Assembly: GCF_042477335.2 (NCBI RefSeq) | Contig: NC_091247.1 | Span: forward strand, 13,493,001-13,557,000 | Length of the DNA: 64,000 bases | DNA from: Ovis canadensis | Taxonomy: Eukaryota; Chordata; Mammalia; Artiodactyla; Bovidae | Direction: 5' to 3' | In this document: piece after piece, positions 32,101-44,100 of the stretch | How positions within the stretch are numbered: the stretch's first letter is position 1 | Layout: each line of letters begins with the position of its first letter | Made by a program: the position numbers and the translations under genes | Notes under the pieces: model-generated | Database searches by the model: none | What the model saw: the letters and a program-made list of their open reading frames with translations, nothing else | Told to the model about the DNA's origin: nothing

Positions 32101-35100
32101 CCTAGTGGTCCAGTGGTTGGGACTCCATGCTTCCACTGTGGGGGACATGGGTTCTATCCCTGGTCAGGGAACTAGGATCCCACACACCAGGCAGCACAGC
32201 CAAATAAACAGATAATAAATGAAAAAAAAAACTTAAAATAAAAACCAATAGGACTTTCCTGGTCAGGGGGGTGGGCAGTGGCGGTCAATGCTGGGGACAC
32301 GGGTTCGATCCTGGGTCTGGGAAGATCTCAGGTGCCTTAGAGCAACAAAGCCCGTGTGCTACGACTACTGAGCCTGTTCCCTGGAGACCACAAGCTAAAA
32401 CTTCTGAGCCCTCAAGCTCCCACTACTGAAGCCCACGCACCAGGGTCTGTGCTCCCCAACGAGAGAAGCCACCACAGCGAGAAGCCTGCACACCTCAACC
32501 AGAGTCAGCCCGCACAGCAACGAAAACCCAGCGCAGCCAAGAATACATAAATAAATTACTTTAAAAGCAAAAGAACAAAAAACTGGAAATATGTTTCCCC
32601 ACAGTTCTGGAGGCTAGAAGTCCAAGACCAAGGTGTCAGCAGGGTTGGTCTCATCCTCAGGCCTCTCCGTGGCTTAGAGATGGCCATCTTCTCCTTTTGC
32701 TTTCCCTTTGTGCACACCTATATCCTAATCTCCTCTTCTTATAAGGACACCAGTCATAGCAGGACCCACCCAATGACCCCATTTACCCTAATCAGCTCTT
32801 TAAAGACCCTGCCTCCGGACACAGTCACATGCTGAGGTCTTAGAAGTGAAGACTTCAACATGTGAATTTGGGGCAAGGGGGACTTCAGCCCAAAACAGAG
32901 GCCTACAAGTTAATAAAGATCTCCTCTGTGTAGGCACTTCTGCATACATCACCATACCCTGAATGTCTTCTTGGTCCTCAAACTGCCATGCTCTCTGACT
33001 CCTGGGCCTTTGCTATGCCACCCCCTCCATCCTAACACAATGACCCCAGATCACAAATGCTACTTCTTGCCCTGGGAGACCCCTATCCATCCTTTGAATC
33101 CCTGCTCAACTATCACTTCCTTATCCACAGCCCCCAACTCTGGGCCTGAAGTCTGGGCCTCCAAGTTCCCAGAGCATGCAGGCTTCTATAATGTGATTCC
33201 TAACCTGCTCTTAGAATTCTGAGAACATCAGGAAAGACCTTGGCACAGCACCTAATCTATAGTAAGTGCTCTAACAATGCTAGTCATCACACAACTGCTG
33301 CTCCTTTCTAGGGTATCCTGTTATTTACATGCTAACACTCTGCTGCGACTCCAGGGACTATAGCCCACCAGGCTCCTATGTCCCTGGGATTTCCCAGGCA
33401 AGAATACTAGAATGGGTTGCCATTTTCTTCTCCAGGGGATATTCCTGGCCTGGGGATCAAACCCAAGTATCCTGTATAGGCAGGTGGATTCTTTACCACT
33501 GAGCTACCGGAGAAGCCCTTCTAGGGTAAATGAGTATGTTAGTCACTCCGCTGTGATTCCATGAACTATAGCCTGCCAGGCTCTTCTGTCCATGGGATTC
33601 TCCAGTCAAGGATACTGGAGTGGGTTGCCATTCCCTTCTCCAGAAGATCTGCCCAACCCAGGGATCAAACTCAGGTCTTCTGCATTGCAGGCAGATTTTT
33701 TTTACTATTTGAGCCACTAAGGTGGCATGTGCCAAAAAAATACAAGGACCCAAGAACTACACTGACCTTGTTCACCACTGTATCTCCAGTGCCTGGAGTA
33801 ATGGCTGGTACCATTGAATGAATGAAAGAACAAGAGAATGAATGAAGGAATGAGCCCCACCACCACCCTGGAGGGGTGACACTCTCTCCCTTTTACAGAA
33901 AACTGGGGTTTGGATCCCATAGCCCAGCTGCCCTCCCCAGTGCTCCCCTGAGGCTCACCCGGCCTGCAGGCTGGCGAGAAAAGGCGTCCACCAGGGCCTC
34001 GACCCCATAGTCCACCAGCATGGAGGTGTTGAACAGAAACTGCTCATAGCTGTAGTCCTGGGGGCCCACCCGGAAGGAGTCGGGCATGAGCGGGTGCCAG
34101 TGGTACAGCTGGTTGAACTCCATGGCGATGCGGTTGCGGTACTGGAATTGGGCCCCGAACAGCAGCTCTGGGTCGAACTTGAGCTGCAGGAAGTAGCCGC
34201 TCAGCTGCTGCACGTACTCCTCTATCACAATCTTGATGGTCTCCCCTGGGGCGAAGGATGGGGCACAGGGTCAGCAGAGTGCAGGGAGTCAGCCATCGGG
34301 CTTGGGAAGCGGGCTGGTTCATGCAAAGGGCTTGGTTTGACTTCTTTCTCGTGGCTAAGGTTGTTTGACTTTGTTGGGCCCCTTTCACCTTGTCTTTTTG
34401 TCACTGGTTGTGAAAATGGAACCTTCTCTCTCAGGCTGGATAAGACAGGAGCCTGTCCCAAGACAGGAGCCACCCGCTAGTCCCATGTTCCATGGGGAGG
34501 TCACAGGCCTGGCTGAGCATGACATGGAGAGGAAGTATCTGAGAATGGGTTTTGTGACCCATGGTGGCCACCATCCCATTAAAAGAGGCTTAGTGAGGCC
34601 ACAAAAGATGGGCCGGTGGAGATTAACTTAGTGAGGGAATCTCAGCAGGCCTGAGGAGGGAGGGCGATGGGAGCTCCCAAGAGACCATTCTAAGGCTACA
34701 GCAAGAAACAAGGGACATGGCAGACCTAAGTGAATCTCATCCCAAGTATAGTCCCCATATCTTCTTATGTATCGAATTCTTACGAGTAATTTTCCTCTGC
34801 CCTCTCAAGAACCAGCTCAGAGCAAAGAGCCAGGGAAGACACAAAACAAATCTTCCATAGCAAAATGAAAACTGGTGAACTAGCTATTAAAAACCACATT
34901 TTGGCCAATGAGCCACTAGACAAATGGACTTTTAGCAAACTGGGCTGGAGCCATTGGAATTGCCAGCAGCAGACTCGGGTCTAAACCTTGACGTCACCAC
35001 TTTCAGCCGCCTGGGCTGGAGCTGTGTGACTTACTCTAAATTCCTTATCTGTAAAATGTGTATTATAGTAACATCAGTATAGGGACTTCCTTGGCAGGCC

Positions 35101-38100
35101 AGTGGGTTAAGACTCCACGCTTCCCCTGCAGAGGGAGCAAGTTTGATTGCTGGTGGGGTGGTGGGGCACAGGAGGTAGAACTAAGATTCCCACATGCTGC
35201 CTGATGCAGCCAGACAATAAATAAATAAGAAAATAAGTAAAACATGTTCACAAAGGAAATTTAAAAAAATAATGACATCAGTATAACATTCACAGGGTCA
35301 CCAGGAGGAGTAGACAATGAACACATCTATACTGCCTGGCACAGGGCCTGGCAGAATAGGGAGGGCCCACACATGTAGAAATAGGAATCCCCTCCCCACA
35401 CTCACATGTCACGAAAGATCAGACTAGGGCTCGCATCCCCTCCCCACACAGGAAAGTACTCCCTGCATGACATGGTCGAAGCAGCATGAAGTCTGGTGGC
35501 AGCCAGATCTGGTTCAAGTCTCTCTCCGCTGAAAGGCCTTGGAGAATTCACCTACTCTCTCTGCATCCTAACTTTCATAACAAGGATAATCACAGCTGAG
35601 TCATAAGGCTGTTGGGGAGGGTTGAATGAAGCACTAGAGGTACCCTACCTGTGGAGTCCTGCCTTTGGCCACAGCTTCATCACCAGTCGGTGTGCTGGGC
35701 AGCCTGCAGACACAGACTTGCCCTCTCTGGTCAAAGTCTCTGCAATCCTGGGACTTCTGAGCCAGCCCCTTCTCGTTCTTTAGGTCATTCCTATGCCTGA
35801 TGCGTGGCTTTTCCAGGCTCCATTGACTTGGGTACAAAAACTGGGAACAGCCATGCCCAGAGATGCCCAGAGGCGGAGGCAAGGACTCACTGGTGACTCA
35901 GAGCAAATACGGTCTGGACAGGAGTGTTAGGGGCCAAGCTCCCACGCAGGAAACCATCTGATATTTTAGGCTACAGACTCGCCCCCATAGGGGACACAAA
36001 AATATCTTGTCCCTGAGTCACCAAGAAGCTACCAACCTTCAGGAAGGCAGATGCATGCGGGGCAGGAAACCCAAGGATTCTGAAGCCTAGGCAAGCTGGG
36101 TTTTGACCTGTGCTTGCTGAGGATGCCCCCAAGTGCTCCTGGATGCAGTACAATGGGGAAACTGAGACAAGGTGGCTGATCAGATTTGTTGCCAGCCACC
36201 CACTGAATAATCAGCTATCACAGCACCCCATTTTCTGAAGGCCTGTTATGTGCCTATTACTTTCCCATTCATCATATCAACTAATCCTTAAAATCATTAT
36301 AATTCCCAGGACCCCCCCATCAGCTCAGTGGCGAAGACTCTGCCTTCCAATGCAGGGGGTGTGGGTTCAATCCCTGGTCTGGAAACTAAGATCCCACCTG
36401 CCACACTGCGTGGCCAAAAAAAAAAAAAAAAAAAAGGCATCATTATTCCCATTGTACAGATTTGGAAAGTGAGGCTCACCTAGGGGAAGGGTCCTGCTCA
36501 GGATTCTAATCTCACTGTCCCCAAACCCTCCACTTCCCGCTTCTCAGGACAGAGGGGGCGACTTTCCAGGGCAGGGCTGGTGGGAGGCCTCACCGATGAG
36601 GATGAGGCGGGCCGTCTGGAAGAGCTGCTCGTCGCCCCAGGTGGGGTGCTCAGCCTTCAGCAGGTCACACACGCGGTTGTGCTCACGCAGCCAGATCGTG
36701 GCGTAGAGCATGAGCCCAGGAAGCAGCCCAAACACCTCCTGGCCCACAGCCATCTGGCTCTGGGGCGGGATGCCCCGGGGGTAGTGCATCAGCACGGGCG
36801 CCTCTTCCACCGATGGCGGGTACACCTCTCCATTGAGCATCTGCAGGATGGAGTCACCTGGTAACCTGGGGAGGGGGCGGAGCGCCGGCACCTGCACAGC
36901 TGACATCCGCCCACTCCTACTGATAGCTGCCCGTAACATGGAGGGCAGCTGTCCGGCCTTCCTAACCAAGGCCTGTGGATTCTATCTCCTAAAGCTCTCC
37001 TAACATGAGTCCCTTTCTCTCTCCCCATGGCCACCATGCTCTTCCAAGCCACCCTCATCTTCCACCCTGACTCCCCTTGTACGTGACTCTATCCTCTAGA
37101 CGTCCTTCTCAGCTCTGCAGCCAGAACAGTACTTTAAAAGAGGGGTCCCCAACCTCCACGATCTAATGCCTGATGAGCTGAGGTGGAGCTGATGTAATAA
37201 TAATAGAAATAAAGTGTAGAGTAAATATAAGGCGCTCACATCATCCTGAAACCATCCTTTCTCCCACCTGTCCATGGGAAAATAGTCTTCCCTAAAACTG
37301 GTCCCTAGTACCAAAAAGGTAGGGGACCCTTGCTTTAAAACATCCAAATCGAGCATCACACCCTGGCTTAAAAAACCTTCCAAGTCTTCTCTCTGCTCTT
37401 GGCAGAAATCAGAAATCCTTAATACAACCCACGCTCATCAGATGTCCAGCAGCATCTCCCTTGTTTCACTGCCTCAAAGTCACTCAAGCGACTGCCCCTC
37501 TCCAGCCTTGATACCTGAGAATCTGGACAGCCCTGGGCCCTTCTTGGCCTCCTTGCCTCCTCCTTATCCTTCATGCAACTCTTGGTTTATTCATAATTCC
37601 TAAGGAAGCCTTCCCCAGCCTCTGCACACTCTCCTGGCTTCTCCCTGCGGCAGCTATCACAGGTGTAATTAATTATATGGCAGTTTCCTCATTCACTCAG
37701 TAAATAAACATAGAGGACCTACTATACGCCAGATACTGTTCTTAGCTCGAAAGATTCAGCAGTGAACTTTCCATCTTGGTTTTTGTTTGTTTCGATTCTC
37801 ATGGTCCAGCGTGGAAGCCACTAGCCACGTGCAGCTACTGAGGACTAGAAATGTGGCTGATGTGAATAAAAAGCTCAATTTTTAATTTCATTTACTTCAG
37901 ATTTACATTTTTAAATCAAGACCCCAGCTATCAGAAAGTATTTATGCTTAGAACAACTTGGACATGAGAATCTACTTTCTCAACTGCAAATTTTATAAAA
38001 TCTAAATGCTGATCAGAATCGCCAATGAAAACTTGGCACCCGAATTGAGATGTGCTGTAAGATATGGGTCAGAATGTGAAGATTTAGCACAAATAGTGAG

Positions 38101-41100
38101 ATATTTCATTGACAATTTTTGTGTTGATTACATGTTGAAATGAGGATATCCTGGATATATTGGGTTAAATTCAAAATATATTGTTAAAATCAATATTGCT
38201 TGTTGCTTTTTACATTTTTAATGTGGCCACTAGAAAAATTTTAATAACCTGGATGTGGCTCACATCTATAAAAGAGGGCAAATGGTACCTAGCTTATGCA
38301 GTAGATCTGAGGCGTGCAAGAGATAATCACCTATGTGGCCCTCACATTCCTGGACAGTGCGAGTTCAGACAAAAAGTCCTCATGGCACTAGTACCCTAGG
38401 GTTTGTGTCTGTGGGCTTGAGGGCAGGGCTTACGACTACCACGGCCACTGCTCACCTGCCCGGCACACCACGGTGCCCAATTAATATTGGGGAATGATTA
38501 AATGAATAAATGCAGACTGGAACTGTCCATTTTCTGTGGAGCCCCAAAATCCAGCTCCCAAGAGAACACGAGAGCCCACGTCTGCTCCTTGTCTGCTTCT
38601 CTTGCCTGGCACCTTCTCCCAGGGTTTATCGTCGCTTCTTCTCCCAGGCACCTACAGCTTCTGCCATAGGACACCACCAAGGGCCCCCACCAACACCCTC
38701 TGCCAGACGAGACCGTGGAAGGCCCTTCCCAAGACCCCAGCCCCAGGCCCAGTGCTACCTGGTACTTCAGCTTCCCATCCTTAAAGAGCCGCAGCTGATA
38801 CTGACGTTCCAGATTGTCTCCATAAATGTGGCCGAGGTCTACCTAAAGACAGAGACAGAGTCTACTCAGATCCCTGGGTCCTGCCCCACCAGCAACAGCC
38901 TACCTGTGCCCCGTGCGGCCCAGAGACGTCCAGAGCCCCTCCTAGGTACTCACCCCGTGGCCCAGCGCCTTGGTGAAGCCAGGACCCATCTTGCCGGAAG
39001 TTTTGAAGAACTGATGGGTGAAGTGTTGGGCAAAGAAGGCAAACATGAGGTTGGTGCCTTGAGGGTCGGGGATGAACTTCCTCCTGAGCAGGAAGCGACG
39101 GCTCAGGAACTCCGCATCTGGCAATTGCTTCTTCCCTGATTGGGGAGGTAGGAAAGAGCAGTAGCTGCTTCCTGTCTGGGTCTTTGTGCCCCAGAGCTTT
39201 CTGGGCTCGCCAGACCAAACTGATTCACACAGGAACCCCAGAGGGGACCCCAAAGGACCACCTCCCTCCCACCAGACTGCCCCTTGCACCTTCTCTACCA
39301 AAAGACCCTAGGAAATGGAAGGATGTTTGGAATATGCTTTTAAAACTGAAATATATACATTACTGTATGTAAAATAGATAGCTAGTGGGAAGTTGCTATA
39401 TAACACAGGGAGCTCAACCCGCTAGTCTGTGACATCCTAGAGGGGTGGGATGGGGTGGGGGAGTAGGGAGGTTCAAGAGGGAGGAGACGTATGTATATTT
39501 ATGGCTGATTTATGGTGCTGTACGGCAGAACCAATGCAACATTGTAAAGAAACTATTCTCCAATTAAGAAGAAAATAAGGTGAAGGGGATAGATGAAGTA
39601 ACATTGGCAAATTGTGGACAAATCTTGAAATCTGGAGATGGATGCATAGGACTTCATTATCCTTTTCTCTCAACTTTTGTGTATGTTTGCTGCTTTGTAC
39701 AAGCTCACCCTTCCTCACTTCCAAAAAGAAAAAGGGAAAACAACAACAACAAAAAAAAACTTGGACTCCCCCAACCCTGGAACAAGGTTGCTGTGTTCGA
39801 AATGGGTTGTGCCGTTTATTAAGTGTGTGAACATAGAGAAGTCATTCCATCTTTCTGAGCCTCAATTTCTTCATCTATAAAATAGGGCAAATGATATCTC
39901 TCTTATGCAATGGATTTGAGGAGTGCCCGTGTAAGCATAATAGAAAACCAGTGAGATGGAATCTCTTAAATGAAAAGTCAGAAAACTTTTCCGTACAAGT
40001 CCAAATAGTCAATATTTGAGGCTTTGTTGACGTATGGTCTCTGTTACATCTACTCAGATTTGCTGGTGCTGCAGGAAGGCATATAATACCTAAGGAACAT
40101 GACTATGTTTCAACCAGGCTTTATTTGCAAAATAGGGGGTGGGGTGGATTTGGCCTTCAGGCTGGAGTTTGCCAATCTGTTTTAAAACTCCAGTACTCTT
40201 GCCTGGAAAATCCCATGGATGGAGGAGCCTGGTAGGCTGCAGTCCATGGGGTCGCTAAGAGTCGGGCACGACTGACTTCACTTTCACTTTTCACTTTCAT
40301 GCATTGGAGAAGGAAATGGCAACCCACTCCAGTATTCCTGCCTGGAGAATCCCAGGGAGAGAGGAGCCAAGTGGGCTGCCATCTATGGGGTCGCACAGAG
40401 TCGGACACGACTGAAGCAACTTAGCAGCAGCAGCAGCAGAACATTCTATGTCTGGGGTAAAGACAAGTCACCTTGAAGCATGTGTCTCTCACCATGAGGA
40501 CAAGCATTAAGAAGCCTTTCTTAAGTAAGTCAATGTCAGATGACTTGGTACCCAAGACTGCCTTGCAGAAAAGGCAATCATCTTTCACAATACATCTATG
40601 AGGCCCAATGTCACTAGAATAACTCTTTAGATTGAAATGACTGACTGATTTCCTGTAGCAGGAAAGGTCATCAAGTACCTCAAAGGGAACTCACCCAAAG
40701 GGAAGTTAGAGGGAATAGTCTGCACACAGTAGCCTGGATCTATCACTCAGATTACCGCTGAGCATCATCGCCTCAATGGACATGAGTTTGAGCAAACTCT
40801 GGGAGATAGTAACGAAGAGGGAGGCCTGGCATGCTGCAGTGCATGGGGCCACAAACAGTCAGGCATGACTGAGCAACTAACAACACAGGACGGGTGCCAG
40901 TGGTGTTGGCAGAGTCCAGAAGCTCTGAGAGACCCAGCCCTCCTGCCAGAATGATCATGCTTTGGGAATAGTAGCTACATGGATAGTAAAAACTATCGGA
41001 GTAGTGCCCTTGAGACCCAAATAAGGACACTGATACATATGCAAGGTTCTAAACCTGCAAAAGCACACAGCATCTGGGGCTGCACGGGACCAGTGCTCAA

Positions 41101-44100
41101 CAGCGACACCATGTGGTGGGAACTGAAGCAGCAGCAGCGGTGGATTAACATCTTTCGCCCTTTGTGTACTTGAACCTGAACTGATGGCTCTAAATTGAGT
41201 AAACCCCCGGGTTTGGGGACAATCAGGAGAGGATGAGGAAGAAGGTCTTGGGAGGAAGACTCCTGCCGATAAGACCAAGTAGGTTCTTGAACAACTGAAG
41301 AAAAACTTTGATTTTATGTGTAAAACTGCACTGATGACTCACGTAAGACTGCTCACATTAGCAATGAACCAAACACATAAAAAGCTCACTATTCTTTCTT
41401 TTCTCCATTCCAACTTTTAAGTCACCCTCTTTTCAGCAGGATCCCACCCACTTAGTGGACAAAGTTTGGGTGAAGAGGCACCCTGGAAATACGGGAGCAT
41501 CAGTTCGACTCTGCCGCTGACCTCAGACAAGACCCTCCCACAACCTCTTTCTGTCCTCTTTCCCCAGCCCCGTCCTCATCCCTGGTTCTGGTTATGCATG
41601 TCTTGCCTTGGTGCACCTGTGAAATGGGTCAGCCATTACTCTTCTGCTTGCTTTTTCCCAAAGGGAACGGAGCATCTCCTGTGACCCACCCCAGCCTCAG
41701 CCCCCTCACCCCATCACCATTACCTTTGGTGCCCATAGGCGTGGGACAGTCTCGGGGCACGGAGGGCAGAATGCGAGTATAATAGCTCACATTGGAGAAG
41801 GACTCCCAGCTGATGTAATCGTGCGCTATGTTGTAGGTGGGAGGGCTGGGGATAAGGTTGGAACGCACTGCAGAGGGCGAAAGTGATGGTGACGAGGGAT
41901 TCCTGCCTCCAGTTACACCCCTCTTCCCCGCCTTCTCTTGGGTTGTTTTCTTATTTGTTTGTTTTTAGCTACCCTGCACAGCAGCTTGCGGGATCTTAGT
42001 TCTCTGACCAGGGATTGAACCAGGGCCCTCGACAGTCAAAGCACAGGGTCCTATTCATTGGACGGTCAGGGAATTCCCTGGGTTCTTTCTTTTTTAACTT
42101 GGCACCCAACTCCTCCCCTTACCCCCAACCACTGCCCTGGTCAGATGCCAAGAATTGCAGCAAGCGGCAGGATTTCTTGCTCCCCTAGATTAGAGGGACC
42201 CTGCCCCACCCCCCGCCACCCACCTGTGAGTACCAGACGCATAAGCGTGTCCCGGATGAAGGTGGCATTGACAAAATCCCAAAGCCAGCGCCCGTGCGTC
42301 AGCAGAAAGTGGATGAAAGAGGGGCTGGGTCGCAAAGTCGTCCGGAGCCAGGTCCATATCTCAGCTGTGGGGGCAGGGGAGCCACTCAGACGGGCCCTCC
42401 TAGCAAGATGGGAGGCAGCCAGAGGGGAAGGTGGGAACTGGGGACAGGATCCAGTATGGACAAGGGTGGAATTTAGGAGTCAGGGGTAAACCATAGGACC
42501 TTGGGAGTGTTGACACATGACAGAGCCAGAAGCAGACGGGGGTCAGGAGACAGGACCAGGGTTGGAGGCCAGTAAGGCCAGAGCTGGGCAGTGAAGACTC
42601 ACTACAGAGCCCATAAGCAGGGAGTGAGATGTGTCAAGAGTAAGGGCTTGTGCTGGAGCCAGGTCAGGGGCAGTGTCAGAGGTCAAAAGTAGGCAAGGAA
42701 AGAGGGCCGTGGCCAGAGACAAGGGTAGGAAGTGGGGGTCTTTGGAGGACGAGCCCAGGCGAGAAGGAGTAGGGGCTGGAGGCTCTGCTCACGGATGGTG
42801 CAGTTGGGGCCAGAATAGCCCGTGCGGGTGCAGTCACATTGGTAGCGGTCAAGGCCGAAGCGAACACAGATCCCCTGGTGCTGGCATGGATAGTAACAGC
42901 AGGGGTTCACTGTGGGGCAGAAACAGAGATCAGGGACCCCTCTCGCTGGGGCCAGAGGCATGGAGTCCAGTCACAGCTCTGTTCTAACTTACCCAGCGTC
43001 TGTGTTCCCCTCAGGGCCCACTCTGTCCCCACAGCTATGAACAGAAAGCCCCTGGCCCTTCCGTTTCCAGACCTTGCTCTGGGTTTTCAGTCTTGCCCAC
43101 ATCAGGCCACCAAAGGAAGTCCCCCGTCCCTCCCAGCTGCCACCAAAGTGGTGCAGACACATCCAGGCCTCGGGCTGGGGCACTGAAGGCTAGGCACACA
43201 GCTGATAAGTGCCGTGGCTACAGGCTTCTAGAGCATTCACTTTCTGCCAAGTCAGAGCCAAGGACAGAATTTATGGGGTTCAGAAAAGGGACAAGGATTG
43301 GGATTCTCAGGCCAGCCCCTAGCCTCTGGGCACCTGGATACTTAGAAGGTGAGGTCGCCCACCATCCCTCTATTTTTGCAGAAGGGAAGGAAGAGCAGGT
43401 GTCCCAACAGATGGGGAAATTGAGGCCAGACAAGGGGAAGCCCAGATGGGTCACCCAGCAAGTAGTAACAGACGACTTGCCCATCCCTTCCCTTCCACCC
43501 CCACCCTCATGGACTCAGCAGTCAAGTCCAAGGAAAGACATTTCCCAAAACTCCATGGACAAGGAATGGCTTTGAGGAGAGTCGCAGCTCCCGTTCCTGA
43601 TGGATCCAGCCCTGGCCCACATCAGGGTGGGGTCTGGACTCTAGGACCTTGAGGGAGGTCAGGGACCATGGGAACAGGAAACATGGGGCCAGAAAACTCT
43701 CCCCAGAGGGTGAGTGGAGCTCTGGCATCACCCCTCCCCCTAACCCCCCGGAGAATGGACCTCCAGGAAGTCCCTACTTGTGTCTAATCTGGGTCTCCCC
43801 GACCACAGCTTCAGTGATCGTTCGATAGCCAGGTCAGAGACCTCTTGGAGCTTGCTCGGTGCTCATTCAGGGCTCAGCGAGAAACACAGAGGCTCAGGGA
43901 GAGGTGGCGACTTGGCCAAGACCATGGAACAGAGTCAGGCCTCCTGCAGACCCAGGGCACCCAGCTCCTGGCAGCGGCTCCTTCCCCAGCCTTACACAGA
44001 AAATGCCAGGTCCCTCCTGCAAATGTGCTTCCTTCTCTGGGCTCAGAGCCAACGTGACAGGGAACTCCAATTCTTTGTGCATCTGATTATAGGGGGTCAA

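Larger units (their letters stand above)
32030..32900 (-). mobile_element. MaLR LTR fossil with two SINEs inserted
   Basis: Antisense ERVL-MaLR (MLT1/MST-like) LTR in two pieces, about 32030-32092 and 32578-32900 (CTGCCATAACAAAGTGCCAC; then CAGTTCTGGAGGCTAGAAGT and CTTCTTATAAGGACACCAGT). Together about 390 bp, the usual LTR length. No coding part; far older than the SINEs inside it. Confidence 0.75.
27840..33958 (-). other. PTGS1: PTGS1 intron 9, packed with repeats
   Basis: It holds SINEs on both strands (several nested), two old MaLR LTRs, MIR and L2 pieces, listed separately. The stretches 28134-28560, 28800-29050, 29800-30010 and 30966-31430 are unassigned. Confidence 0.8.
34246..36593 (-). 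other. PTGS1: PTGS1 intron 8
   Basis: It holds MIR pieces and two SINEs, listed separately. 34246-34925 and 35645-36250 show nothing I can name. Confidence 0.8.
36841..38758 (-). other. PTGS1: PTGS1 intron 7
   Basis: It holds an L2 element with an hAT-type insertion and a second hAT-like element, listed separately. 38276-38758 shows nothing certain. Confidence 0.8.
39136..41723 (-). other. PTGS1: PTGS1 intron 5
   Basis: It holds L1, MIR, hAT-like, dimeric SINE and BovB pieces, listed separately. 40439-40755 and 40888-41723 show nothing I can name. Confidence 0.8.

Noticed and set aside
38510-39139. Open frame of 209 codons on the plus strand
   Set aside because: It lies antisense to PTGS1 exons 6 and 7 and the intron between them; a shadow of the real gene in GC-rich sequence.
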